Of a DNA stretch of 64,000 nt, positions 1 through 7,773 are shown piece after piece. The notes beneath the pieces were generated by a model that was not told the DNA's origin, made no database searches, and saw nothing but the letters and a program-made list of their open reading frames with translations. The position numbers and the translations under genes are program-made. How positions within the stretch are numbered: position 1 is the first letter of the stretch; each line of letters opens with the position of its first letter. Origin of the DNA: CAVQKZ01 sp963837325 (lineage in GTDB: Bacteria; Actinomycetota; Actinomycetes; Mycobacteriales; Jatrophihabitantaceae); contig CAWIMV010000001.1 of NCBI GenBank assembly GCA_963837325.1, positions 62,001-126,000 on the forward strand, in the 5' to 3' direction.

Positions 1-481
1 CAACCGAAGTTAAGGCATGTCGCAGAACGGCAAATAGAGCTAGGAGTCCGCCCGCTTTCGCCGGAGAGTTGATCAGTCCATGGTTGCCGGCTTGGTTGCC
101 AAGAACAACGTTCGCGGCGGACATCTGCGGATTCCGTAGGTCCCGTCAGGTCTCCGGGCCCGCTGTTTTGCGGGATTTTCGGGTCGCGCCGGTCCGCGAT
201 GAACTCGGTCTTGCGGTGCTGGCAGTGTGGGGGTCAGGGGTTCGAGTCCCCTCAGCTCCACGTTCGTGGAGGTCCGCAGTCGTACGTTCCCGTTCGCTGA
301 CGTCCGCGATTCCTGGGGACGGACGACCACCACATTATCGATGTGTACAGCGGAGCGACTTTGCGTCACTGAACGTTGGATTTTGCGGCGATCTGGGTGC
401 CGTCTCGGTAGCCGTTGCGGAACTGTGTGACTAGCTGTCGGCGGCGTCCCGAGGCCGTTGGTGGTGTCGACGCGGGATGCT
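1..481. other. intergenic left edge with tRNA fragment
   Basis: I see no convincing protein gene in this stretch; open frames here lack ribosome sites and family resemblance. It holds a tRNA-Ala 3' fragment near 229-260, preceded by a 13-base string (GCTGGCAGTGTGG, 218-230) that also occurs in the dispersed repeat near 5.98 kb. The rest has no feature I can support. Confidence 0.5.
229..260 (+). other. 3' fragment of a tRNA-Ala gene (possible attachment site)
   Basis: The T-arm (AGGGG, loop TTCGAGT, CCCCT) is followed directly by CAGCTCC and the discriminator A. Pairing CAGCTCC with the usual alanine acceptor GGGGCTG gives the G3:U70 wobble that identifies tRNA-Ala. No D-arm, anticodon arm or 5' acceptor is present upstream, so this is only the 3' part. 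Such fragments are typically left at one end of an element that integrated into a tRNA gene; that use is inferred, because the intact tRNA gene and an integrase are outside the window or absent. Confidence 0.6.
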
Positions 482-2890
482 TTAGGACCGGCGTCTGGGG
501 TCGGGAAAGCCGAGGCTGGTGTAGCCCGGTGCTCGCTTGGCGAGGGATGAGGCGAGTACTCCCGTGGCGATGTCGTGGTAGTCGTGCACTTCGGCGGTTG
601 TCTTGCCGGGGTATGGGCGCATGATCCGTCCGACGTATTGCACAAGTCGACCCTTGAACGCGATCGGTGTGGTGAGGAATACGGTGTCGAGAGCAGGGCA
701 GTCGAAACCTTCCCCGATGTAGGAACCGGTGGCCACGATCAGCAGGGGAGATTCCGTCGCTGCGGGGTCGAGGCGTGCCAGCCCGGCGACGCGGGCTTTG
801 GCGGCCATTCCGCCGCGCAGGACAACGGGGTCGTGACCGCGATCATGCAGCAATCTGTCCAGCTGCTCGACGTGTCCGGTGCGCTGGGTGAGGACGAGAC
901 AGTGCCGATTGCTATCCAGCGCGGTCACGACGTCATCGATGATTTGTTGATTGCGGGCCTCGTCCTGAACCAGGTCGCCGTAGATGGCGGCCATCCCGCC
1001 GGGCGCAGACGGGTCGGCGTCGCCGGAGTAGCAGAACGCCGTGGTGTGGACGTGCAGGACAGGTTCTGGCTGCGGGGCGTCTAGTGTTCGGGCGGTCAGC
1101 GTGCCCGTCCCTGCTCGAGTCATGGTGTGGCGTACCGGGCCGAGTTGCAACTCGATGAGGTCGTCGAGCTGATCGCGCCGGTACGGGGTAGCGGTGAGTC
1201 CGATCCATCGGCGCGCCGGGATCTGGCGGACGGCGTGTTCGAACGCGGCGGCGGGGACGTGGTGGCATTCGTCGACGACGACCAGCCCGTATCCGGCGGT
1301 CAGTTCGGCGACATCCTCGCGGCGAGCGAGGGTCTGCAGCGTCGCGATGTCGACGACGCCGGTGGTTTTTGCGCGCCCGCCGCCGCGTTGCCCGGCCTTT
1401 ACGCCGAGCAACTCGGCGAGCCGCGCGCGCCACTGATCGGCGAGCGCCTTCCGGTCAACAATGACGAGCGTCGATACAGCTCGCGATGCGATGAGCGCAC
1501 TAGCGATAACAGTCTTGCCTGCTCCCGGCGGCGCCACGAGCACACCCTGGTCATGACCCGCGATGATGTCGTGTGCCATCTGCTGGTCTGGATCGAGCAC
1601 GGCACGGAAGTCGAATTCCGTCGGCTCGCCCGCCGCGCGTGCGTCGGTGACTTCGAGCCGGCTCCCGGCCTGGGTGACGAGTTCATCGATGCGGTCGCGT
1701 AGGCCACGCGGTAGGACCAGATCGCCACTGATGGTCTCGTCGAAGTTCTGAAGGAAACGCGGCGTGTCCCAGGTCGACGCGCGCCGACGCTGCCGCTCGT
1801 AGAAGATCGGGTTGGACATGGTGGCCGCATGCTTGAGTGTGGCCATCAGCGCCGGTGGCAGGTCCGCGCCATTGACGGTCACGGCGGCAGCGAACTGTGC
1901 GTGCACGACGGCCGGTGCCTGCACGCTGATTCGCGTGGAGGTTGCAGCCCGCAGCCGGTGCACACCGGAACCGACGGCGACCTGGCCGAGTCGATGCGCG
2001 AGCCGGTTGGCCTCGCGCGGCGAGATCCGGCCGACACTGGACAGGTACGCCCACTGGTCCTCGTGCGGTTCGAGGCTGGCGAGGTCGAGGAACACCGTCG
2101 TCCCGCGGCGGCGGGAGCGTCCGTGCAGTGGAGCGGCGATCAGATTGCCGAGGCCCCCGAGTTGCAGGACATCCTGCGATGGAAACAGCCGGTCGTAGCT
2201 CGATAGGCTCATTCGGCCGCGAAGTGCAATCGCTTCGCGCAGCAGCCCGGTGCCGATCTGACGGGCCAGCGAAGCCGCGATGGGCGAGGCGAAGAACAGC
2301 CAGGCGTGAGCTCCGGCGCCCGAGCGCGATACCTCCAACGCGGCGGGCGCACCTGCCGCACGGGCCGCCTTGAGGTACGCGAGCGCGTCGAGCATTGCGG
2401 CCGGACCGTCGAAGTCCGCGGCCAGCCACCAGCACCGGTCGCCGTCGAGCAGCGGGTACAGGCCGATCTCCATCTCGCCGGACAGATGGGCCGTCAGGAC
2501 CTCTGCGCTCAAGGGCAGGTAGTCACGTTCGTGCGCGGGCCGCCCCTTGCGCCATCCACCGCGGACCGCCGGCACCCAGCCCGACCGTCCCGACCGCGCG
2601 TTCTCCCACCGCACCGCGTACACGTCGGCACGGGCAGCGAACATCGCGGCGTAGAACGCGACCTTGGCTGCGGCAGGCGACCCGAAGTGCACCGCTCCCG
2701 GCGCGGCATCGAACATGCCCGTCTGAACCGGACCCGGCACCCGCGCCTCGGCAGGCGTCAGCTCCAGCATCCGAAGCAGACGCGCGTTCTCGGCGCGCAA
2801 CGTCGCGATCTGATCGCGCAGCCCGGCCAGCTCGGCGTCCAAAGCGGCAGACGAGGCCACCGTTGCTGGCGAAGGTGGGTCCCCGGTCAC
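482..2890 (-). CDS. primase-helicase, TOTE-type AEP domain plus SF2 helicase
   Basis: A probable defence or mobile-element protein of about 802 residues. A short coiled coil near the N-terminus (repeated L/E/R heptads, about residues 12-45) is followed by an archaeo-eukaryotic primase fold: the metal-binding DFD triad near residue 160, then SGAGAHAW and the later GGLGNLIAAPL motif. The second half is a DEAD/DEAH-like SF2 helicase with Walker A APPGAGKT (about 453-460), DECHH (about 539-543), motif III LTATP, and a C-terminal motif VI QYVGRIMRP. The open frame runs on to 2977, but that extension covers the divergent AbiE promoter and is cysteine-rich; I prefer the GTG at 2890, without a strong ribosome site. 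It is divergent from the AbiE pair, which suggests a defence island. The exact role (priming, unwinding, restriction) is not visible. Confidence 0.75.
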   Translation of the reverse strand: MTGDPPSPATVASSAALDAELAGLRDQIATLRAENARLLRMLELTPAEARVPGPVQTGMFDAAPGAVHFGSPAAAKVAFYAAMFAARADVYAVRWENARSGRSGWVPAVRGGWRKGRPAHERDYLPLSAEVLTAHLSGEMEIGLYPLLDGDRCWWLAADFDGPAAMLDALAYLKAARAAGAPAALEVSRSGAGAHAWLFFASPIAASLARQIGTGLLREAIALRGRMSLSSYDRLFPSQDVLQLGGLGNLIAAPLHGRSRRRGTTVFLDLASLEPHEDQWAYLSSVGRISPREANRLAHRLGQVAVGSGVHRLRAATSTRISVQAPAVVHAQFAAAVTVNGADLPPALMATLKHAATMSNPIFYERQRRRASTWDTPRFLQNFDETISGDLVLPRGLRDRIDELVTQAGSRLEVTDARAAGEPTEFDFRAVLDPDQQMAHDIIAGHDQGVLVAPPGAGKTVIASALIASRAVSTLVIVDRKALADQWRARLAELLGVKAGQRGGGRAKTTGVVDIATLQTLARREDVAELTAGYGLVVVDECHHVPAAAFEHAVRQIPARRWIGLTATPYRRDQLDDLIELQLGPVRHTMTRAGTGTLTARTLDAPQPEPVLHVHTTAFCYSGDADPSAPGGMAAIYGDLVQDEARNQQIIDDVVTALDSNRHCLVLTQRTGHVEQLDRLLHDRGHDPVVLRGGMAAKARVAGLARLDPAATESPLLIVATGSYIGEGFDCPALDTVFLTTPIAFKGRLVQYVGRIMRPYPGKTTAEVHDYHDIATGVLASSLAKRAPGYTSLGFPDPRRRS

Positions 2891-2951
2891 GTCACCATGC
2901 TGCCGTGCGGCCCGAGGACGCGGCTGGGTGACCTGAGCTCGGCAACACGCT

Positions 2952-2998
2952 GGATAGAAACGTTGCACGCAGTACACGCTCGTGTAGCATTTCTATCC
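2952..2998 (+). promoter_or_regulatory. abiE promoter with inverted-repeat operator
   Basis: A -35 box TTGCAC (2963-2968) and a -10 box TAGCAT (2985-2990), 16 bases apart, end just before the ATG at 2999, so the transcript would be leaderless. The promoter is flanked by a perfect 9-base inverted repeat: GGATAGAAA (2952-2960) and TTTCTATCC (2990-2998). A smaller palindrome ACAC-GCTC-GTGT (2974-2985) lies inside. AbiEi antitoxins are known to bind inverted repeats in their own promoter, so this is the expected autoregulatory site. Confidence 0.65.
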
Positions 2999-3586
2999 AT
3001 GGTCAAGTTGATGTCGCTGCCGGCGACGTTCACCACCGCGGCGGCCCTAGCCCGTGGTGTGCACCCGCGTGACCTGTACCGATGGCGCGACGGCGGCGAG
3101 ATCATCGAACTATCTCGCGGCGTCTTCCGCCAGGCTGACGCGCCGCTGGCGAGCTACCCGGATCTGCTGGCGATTGCGCATCGCTCGGCGATCGCGATCG
3201 TGTGTTGCCGCACGGCGGCCGCCGTCCACGACCTGAGCGACGAGATCCCACCCGCAGTGCAGATTGCGGTGCCGAGCAGCCACCGTCCGCCGCAGATCAC
3301 CTACCCGCGCACGGAAGTGTTGCGTTTCGACGCACTCAACTTCGAACTGGGACTGTCCCGGGTCGAGGCGGCGCCGGGTGAGTGGGTGCGGATCTACGAT
3401 CCGGCGCGCACGGTGATCGACTTGATGCGATTGCGCGGCCGATTCGGCGAACCACTCGCACACGCGGCCCTGCAGCGATATCTGCGGCGACGTGACGCCC
3501 GTCCGGCACGGCTACTGGACATGGCGTCCAAACTCGATGTGCGCGGGCCAGTCCGGCGGGCGCTGGATGTCGCGATGGCGCAATGA
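2999..3586 (+). CDS. AbiEi-family antitoxin / transcriptional regulator (type IV TA)
   Basis: This 195-residue protein has the AbiEi layout: an N-terminal winged-helix region (LPATFTTAAALARGVHPRDLYR) that would bind the promoter, followed by the AbiEi C-terminal region with ARTVIDLMRLR, which is typical of the family. Known AbiEi proteins neutralise the AbiEii toxin without stable contact and repress the operon. The ATG at 2999 follows the -10 box with no room for a leader; longer frames running back to 2306 lie over the opposite gene and are not credible. The stop codon overlaps the toxin start by four bases (ATGA), so the two are translationally coupled. Confidence 0.8.
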   Translation: MVKLMSLPATFTTAAALARGVHPRDLYRWRDGGEIIELSRGVFRQADAPLASYPDLLAIAHRSAIAIVCCRTAAAVHDLSDEIPPAVQIAVPSSHRPPQITYPRTEVLRFDALNFELGLSRVEAAPGEWVRIYDPARTVIDLMRLRGRFGEPLAHAALQRYLRRRDARPARLLDMASKLDVRGPVRRALDVAMAQ

Positions 3587-4488
3587 GTCGTCCGACCCGT
3601 GACACGGCCGCCGGACGTGCGTACCTGGACCTACAGAACCGGGCTCGCGCCGAGGGACGGCCCACCCAGGAACTGCTGACGCTCTACGTCGTCGAACGTT
3701 GGCTCGCCAGGCTGGGCGCGTCGCCCTACGTCGATCAGTTCGTCCTCAAAGGCGGGATGCTGCTCGCCGCGTTCGACGCACGACGACCCACAGCGGACGG
3801 CGACGCCCTCGCCCGAGGCTTCGCGAACGACGAGGCCACGGTCGTAGCTCACGTCATCGAGATCGCGAACCAGCCGGTACCCGCGGACGGAGTCGATTTC
3901 CGGACCGAGACCGTCACGTCACGCGTTATCCGCGATCTGGACCTCTACTCAGGTGTCCGCATCGCGATGGAATGCGCGATCGCGACCGCTGTCGTCAAGC
4001 TGCGACTGGACGTCAACTTCGGCGACCCGATCACACCGGCCCCGCAACTGGTGGCCCTGCCGGCCCTCCGACCAGGCGAGCCACCGGTCCGCATCCTGGG
4101 ATACCCCCTCGAGACCGTGCTTGCCGAGAAGATCGTCACGGCAATCGCGCTCGGCCCGGTGAACACCCGAGTACGCGACTATGCCGACGTCTACACCCTG
4201 ACCGGCTCACACACCGTCGGCCACGCCGCGGCCCGCCAAGCGCTAATCGCCACCGCCGCCCACCGTGCAGTCGCGATCGTTGCGCTGTCAACCGCGATCG
4301 GCAACTTGACCGAGCTACGAGCAAACACCTATGCGGCCTACCGTTCAGGCCTCGGCCCCGACGGCCAGCATCTACCACCCGACTTCCAGACCGTCGTGCG
4401 CGGCGTCGCGGTCTTCGCCGACGGTCTCATCAACCCAGTCGGACCGGCCACGCAGTGGGACCCCACGGGCCGTAGGTGGAACGACTAA
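3583..4488 (+). CDS. AbiEii/AbiGii-family nucleotidyltransferase toxin
   Basis: The 301-residue product shows the nucleotidyltransferase core of AbiEii toxins: FVLKGGMLL (about residues 52-60), then RRPTADGDALAR carrying the D-x-D metal pair, EKIVTAI with a conserved lysine, and RDYADVYTL. AbiEii toxins transfer nucleotides to RNA substrates and cause growth arrest or abortive infection. In most relatives the D-x-D core reads DID or DVD; here it is DGD, a mild oddity in an otherwise complete protein. It is the second gene of the abiE operon, overlapping the antitoxin by four bases. No gene follows on this strand before the IS element. Confidence 0.8.
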   Translation: MSRPTRDTAAGRAYLDLQNRARAEGRPTQELLTLYVVERWLARLGASPYVDQFVLKGGMLLAAFDARRPTADGDALARGFANDEATVVAHVIEIANQPVPADGVDFRTETVTSRVIRDLDLYSGVRIAMECAIATAVVKLRLDVNFGDPITPAPQLVALPALRPGEPPVRILGYPLETVLAEKIVTAIALGPVNTRVRDYADVYTLTGSHTVGHAAARQALIATAAHRAVAIVALSTAIGNLTELRANTYAAYRSGLGPDGQHLPPDFQTVVRGVAVFADGLINPVGPATQWDPTGRRWND

Positions 4489-4540
4489 CAGACCATGCCG
4501 CTCAATCGATAGAACGCACGACCTTGACATACGATAGGGA

Positions 4541-4565
4541 TGACCTGCCCACGGTTCTCCGGACA
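4541..4565 (+). repeat. IS3-family terminal inverted repeat, left
   Basis: Begins TGACCTGCCCACGGTT and continues to CCGGACA; 23 of 25 bases match the complement of the right end at 5776-5800. It lies directly next to the GGGA target duplication. Confidence 0.88.
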
Positions 4566-4581
4566 GTTTCGGTTGGGGTGA

Positions 4582-5451
4582 TCATGCCGCGCTCGAGGTG
4601 GCGGTGTGAAGGGTTTCGAACTCGACCGGTGAGCGGTAGTCCAGGGCGGAGTGTCGTCGGACGGGGTTGTAGAACGCTTCGAGCCATTCGAAGATCGCGT
4701 TCGCGAGCAGTGCCCGGGTGGGCCAGTTGCGGCGGTCGAGCAGTTCGATCTGCATCGAGCCGAAGAAGGACTCCATGAGCGAGTTGTCGTAGGCGCAGGC
4801 GACTTTGCCCATCGAGCCGAGCAGGCCGGCTTCGCGTAGCCGGTTGCCGAACAGCCACGACGTGTACTGGGTCCCGCGATCGGAGTGCACGATCGTGGCG
4901 TCGGGTTTGCGGCGCCAGCGGGCCATGTCCAAGGCATCGACAACCAGTTCGGTGCGCAGGTGATCAGCGATCGACCAGCCCACCACCCGACGACTGAACA
5001 CGTCGAGCACGACCGCGGCATAGACCCATCCCTCACCGGTGCGGTGCTGGGTGATGTCGGTGACCCAGAGCCGGTCCGGGGCGTCGGCGAGGAAGCGGCG
5101 TTGCACCCGGTCGGGCCAGACCGCCTCGGCCCGCCGGCCGTGGCGCCAACGCCTGCGGTGAACCCCGGCCAGGCGGTGCAGGCGCATCAACTGCTGCACC
5201 CGGCGCCGCCCGACGCTTAGGTGACGGCCCAGGCGCAGTTCGGCGTGGACCCGGCGGACGCCGTAGGTGCCACGAGCCGCGGCGTGCACCTCGATGATCG
5301 TGTCCAGCAGATACGCATCAGCGACGTCGCGGGCCGAGGGTGGGCGGGAACGCCACTCATAGAACCCGGAGCGCGAGACCTTCAGCACCCGGCACGTCAC
5401 CGCCGCAGGGAAACCCTGCGCGGCGAGCTCGTGGACGAGCCGGAACCCTAT
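4582..5451 (-). CDS. IS3-family transposase OrfB (DDE integrase domain)
   Basis: Catalytic half of the transposase. The DDE residues sit in WVTDITQ, IVHSDRGTQYTS and DNSLMESFFGS, with the IS3-typical C-terminus FYNPVRRHSALDYRSP. The frame is open from the slip site (A-AAA at 5451-5454) and would be made as an OrfAB fusion after a -1 shift; a GTG at 5400 could start OrfB alone. An N-terminal HTH_21-like segment (SRSGFYEWRSRPPS, RGTYGVRRVHAEL) precedes the rve domain. No lesion is seen, so the enzyme is probably active. Confidence 0.92.
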   Translation of the reverse strand: MGFRLVHELAAQGFPAAVTCRVLKVSRSGFYEWRSRPPSARDVADAYLLDTIIEVHAAARGTYGVRRVHAELRLGRHLSVGRRRVQQLMRLHRLAGVHRRRWRHGRRAEAVWPDRVQRRFLADAPDRLWVTDITQHRTGEGWVYAAVVLDVFSRRVVGWSIADHLRTELVVDALDMARWRRKPDATIVHSDRGTQYTSWLFGNRLREAGLLGSMGKVACAYDNSLMESFFGSMQIELLDRRNWPTRALLANAIFEWLEAFYNPVRRHSALDYRSPVEFETLHTATSSAA

Positions 5452-5735
5452 TTTGGGAGCACGTTCTCCCGAGCGAAATAGGCCGAGGCGCGTTTGAGGA
5501 TCTCGATCTCCATCTCCAGCACCCGGTTCTTGCGGCGCAACTCAACCAGTTCCTTGCGCTCGTCGGTGCTCAGCCCGGGCTTGTGGCCCTCATCGACATC
5601 GGCCTGATCCATCCAGCGCCGCAGACACGACTCGCTGATCTGAAGATCCTTCGCTATCTGGGCGATCGGCTTCTCCCGCAGCCGCGCCAACTCCACTGCT
5701 CGACGCCGGAACTCCGGCGGTCTTGGTGCAGGCAT
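5448..5735 (-). CDS. IS3-family transposase OrfA (HTH, DNA binding)
   Basis: A 95-residue OrfA with a helix-turn-helix (IAQIAKDLQISESCLRRWM, about residues 24-42) that recognises the IS ends, followed by a leucine-zipper coiled coil (ELVELRRKNRVLEMEIEILK) for multimerisation. It ends in VLPK-stop on the slip sequence where part of the ribosomes shift to OrfB. The start is the ATG at 5735, 65 bases from the right inverted repeat. Confidence 0.9.
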   Translation of the reverse strand: MPAPRPPEFRRRAVELARLREKPIAQIAKDLQISESCLRRWMDQADVDEGHKPGLSTDERKELVELRRKNRVLEMEIEILKRASAYFARENVLPK

Positions 5736-5775
5736 CCAGGACTCCTCTCCGAGACGATGATCGCCTCAGAATCGG

Positions 5776-5800
5776 TGTCCGGGAAACCGTGGGCAGGTCA
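5776..5800 (-). repeat. IS3-family terminal inverted repeat, right
   Basis: Read on the minus strand it begins TGACCTGCCCACGGTT and ends CCGGACA, differing from the left end at two adjacent bases. The bases that follow at 5801-5804 are GGGA, the second copy of the target duplication. Confidence 0.88.
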
Positions 5801-6261
5801 GGGACGAGTTGGTAGGCGGATTGTGCTCCTGACCGGTCTGCCTCAACCACTCGAGACGTGTAGCAATCTTGGCAGCCACTTGCCGCGTCCGGCCTCGTTC
5901 GGCTCAAATCGTTGAACTGCCGAAGCCCTTATTCCGCAAGGAGTCTGCCTATTGGCAAACAGCTTCGAAGGCCGTCTGGGATGGCTGGCAGTGTGGTGGG
6001 TTGAAGGTCGCTGACCTTCCCGGACGCGCGCTCAGGGGCACCGCCAGAGGCGGCTGAACGGCAACCCATGTCGTTGAACCTCAACGGACTCGAAATTGGC
6101 TGCCAAGAGTGGGGGTCGCGGTGATGTCACGGTCTGGAAGCAGCCAACACAATGGGCTGGCCGCCCGCGGCGTCGTGACCAGTTCGCTGGCGACGAGCGC
6201 GGCACCATTCAGCGGCTCGTCTGACTATCAGCGAGGCGCTCGATTAAGCCCGGCTCCACCC
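5801..6261. other. intergenic region carrying repeat copy A
   Basis: No protein gene is supported here. About half of the stretch (5869-6105) is the first copy of the dispersed repeat; the remainder shows no clear signal. The ChrB-like gene ends at 6262 on the other strand. Confidence 0.5.
5869..6105 (+). repeat. dispersed noncoding repeat, copy A
   Basis: Shares with copies B (20.2 kb) and C (39.4 kb) a GGCAGCC block, then the core GAAGCCCTTATT, and after about 70 bases a GTGTGGTGG block. A and B also share a distal block AATTGGCTGCCA, set at nearly the same distance (about 112 and 114 bases) from GTGTGGTGG. The core hairpin CCTT...AAGG is imperfect in this copy. No open frame is conserved among copies, so a small mobile element (MITE-like) or structured RNA is more likely than a gene. 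Confidence 0.6.
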
Positions 6262-6861
6262 TCAGCCCATCTCATTGTCGGAGGAGTGTCGGTCATAGAC
6301 GTCGGCCTCGAACTGCTCCAGCAGCGATTCGCAGTCGGCGACGTGCTGTCGCGCGGCATCGCGGCCGTCCGCCACCATCCAGTCGCGTGCTTCCACTTTT
6401 TCCAGCCAGCGCCGTAGCTTCTCGAGATCCTGGCGGATCTCCTCGGCCTCTTCGAAGGTGTAATTCTCGCGGAACCGCTCGAACTCGATCTCCTTGACGA
6501 ACTTGGTCTCGCACTCCTCGATGATCTCGGCGTACTCCTTGGCCGAGTTAGCGCGGAACCCTTCGATGAAGCGTTGCTGGGCGTCCGCCTCGACGTCGCG
6601 GAGGGTCAGGAAGATGCTGGATCCGCCTAATTCGTCGATGCGTGCGCGGACCTTGTCAAGGCTCTTGCGCACGTCCTCGCGATCTGGGAGCACGCACACC
6701 ATTTGCTGGACGTATAGCCCGCCAAGCCGTTTGAGGTCACGCCAGACCGCAACTCGAGCACGGGACGACTCGCTGGGCACCCGGTAGATCAGTAGCAACC
6801 ACTGGTGGACGGCGGGCTTGGTCGCGGATCCGGATGATCGTTGTCGAGTGGGCACTGACAC
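6262..6861 (-). CDS. ChrB-like N-terminal domain protein (putative regulator)
   Basis: This 199-residue protein matches the ChrB N-terminal (PaaX-like) family: HQWLLLIYRVPSESSRARVAVWR, GGLYVQQMVCVLPD and the SSIFLTLRD segment, then a charged helical tail rich in E and R (about residues 115-185) that looks coiled coil. ChrB proteins are linked to chromate-responsive control, but the chromate transporter ChrA is not nearby and the C-terminal ChrB domain is missing. It stands divergent from a COG4280 membrane protein, with a palindrome over the shared promoter, so a repressor of that gene is the simplest reading. Start is GTG at 6861; a second GTG lies two codons further in. Confidence 0.7.
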   Translation of the reverse strand: MSVPTRQRSSGSATKPAVHQWLLLIYRVPSESSRARVAVWRDLKRLGGLYVQQMVCVLPDREDVRKSLDKVRARIDELGGSSIFLTLRDVEADAQQRFIEGFRANSAKEYAEIIEECETKFVKEIEFERFRENYTFEEAEEIRQDLEKLRRWLEKVEARDWMVADGRDAARQHVADCESLLEQFEADVYDRHSSDNEMG

Positions 6862-6912
6862 AGGCTACTAAGGCAGTCGGGCAGGACGGTCAGGATCCTC
6901 TAGTAACCCTCG

Positions 6913-6944
6913 TTGCATGAAGCGTCTGCTACATTATAGCGGAC
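6913..6944 (+). promoter_or_regulatory. promoter with palindrome upstream of COG4280 gene
   Basis: A TTGCAT -35 (6913-6918) and a TATAGC -10 (6935-6940) are 16 bases apart. The -10 lies inside an inverted repeat with arms GTCTGCTA (6924-6931) and TAGCGGAC (6937-6944), seven of eight positions pairing. A protein bound there would block the polymerase; the divergent ChrB-like gene is the obvious candidate. Confidence 0.5.
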
Positions 6945-6972
6945 ACTGCGGCCCAGCCGAGAGGAGAACGCC

Positions 6973-7773
6973 GTGACTGCGGCAACTTGGGGTCTTCTTA
7001 TCGCGACGTTCGTTGCTTGCTTCGTTGAGATGGTCGAAGCGACCACCATCGTGATGGCAATGGGCTTTACGCGAAGCTGGAAGTCGGCCATGGCCGGCAC
7101 CGGCGCAGCACTCGCCGCGCTTGCGGTGGTGACGGCGATTGCCGGGTACGCATTGACGAAATGGCTGCCGGAGTCGGCTATGCAGCTCGCCATCGGTGGG
7201 CTGCTGCTCATCTTCGGACTGCAGTGGCTGCGCAAGGCGATCCTTCGCTCCTCCGGTCGCAAGGCCGTGCACGACGAAGACAAGATCTACCGCGATGAGG
7301 TCGAAGCCGCGCGTGCAGCGGGCAACTCAACCGGCAGCATCGACATGTTCTCGTTCATCGTCTCGTTCAAGGGAGTGTTCCTCGAAGGCATGGAGGTGGT
7401 GTTCATCGTGATCACCTTCGGTCTCAACGCGAATGACGTGCCAGTGGCCGTGGTCGGGGCTGCCGCCGCGACGATCGTTGTGCTCGCTATCGCGGTCGCC
7501 GCCCGTAAGCCGCTGGCGATGATCCCGGAGAACCTGCTCAAGTACGGCGTCGGCCTGCTGCTCGCCTCGTTCGGTACGTACTGGGCCGTCGAGGGCATCG
7601 GCATCTTCCGCAGCGGCCGAGAGAGCCTGGAATGGCCGGGCAAGGACGTCGCCATCCTGGGACTGCTCGCCGCCTGGTTCTTGCTTACACGGGTGTTCAT
7701 CGCGGTGCTGAGCACTGCGCCGACAACGTCCCCGTCCACGACCAGCACGCCCGTAGAGGAGCTCGCCAAATGA
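6973..7773 (+). CDS. COG4280-type integral membrane protein
   Basis: A 266-residue protein with about six or seven membrane segments. Two similar halves each carry an acidic motif inside a helix: FVEMVEATTIVMAMG (about residues 17-31) and FLEGMEVVFIVITFG (about 136-150), an arrangement reminiscent of cation exporters of the LysE/GDT1 and ILT type, in which paired glutamates bind a metal. That suggests a metal or other cation substrate, but none is proven. The GTG at 6973 has the ribosome site AGGAG nine bases upstream. The small downstream gene overlaps by four bases, so they form an operon. Confidence 0.7.
   Translation: MTAATWGLLIATFVACFVEMVEATTIVMAMGFTRSWKSAMAGTGAALAALAVVTAIAGYALTKWLPESAMQLAIGGLLLIFGLQWLRKAILRSSGRKAVHDEDKIYRDEVEAARAAGNSTGSIDMFSFIVSFKGVFLEGMEVVFIVITFGLNANDVPVAVVGAAAATIVVLAIAVAARKPLAMIPENLLKYGVGLLLASFGTYWAVEGIGIFRSGRESLEWPGKDVAILGLLAAWFLLTRVFIAVLSTAPTTSPSTTSTPVEELAK

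Larger units (their letters stand above)
4541..5800 (-). mobile_element. complete IS3-family insertion sequence, 1260 bp
   Basis: The element is bounded by 25-base terminal inverted repeats with 23 matches (starting TGACCTGCCCACGGTT at 4541 and, on the other strand, at 5800). Both ends are flanked by GGGA (4537-4540 and 5801-5804), a 4-bp target duplication. It carries orfA and orfB, joined by a programmed -1 frameshift at an A-AAA slip site. Intact ends, duplication and reading frames point to a recent insertion between the AbiE toxin and the following intergenic repeat. Confidence 0.92.

Noticed and set aside
73..645. Open frame of 190 codons on the minus strand at the left edge
   Set aside because: It runs through the tRNA fragment and the 3' end of the helicase gene, has no ribosome site and no family pattern.
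2306..2998. Long N-terminal extension of the AbiEi antitoxin
   Set aside because: It lies fully over the opposite primase-helicase gene; the promoter and leaderless ATG at 2999 explain the start better.
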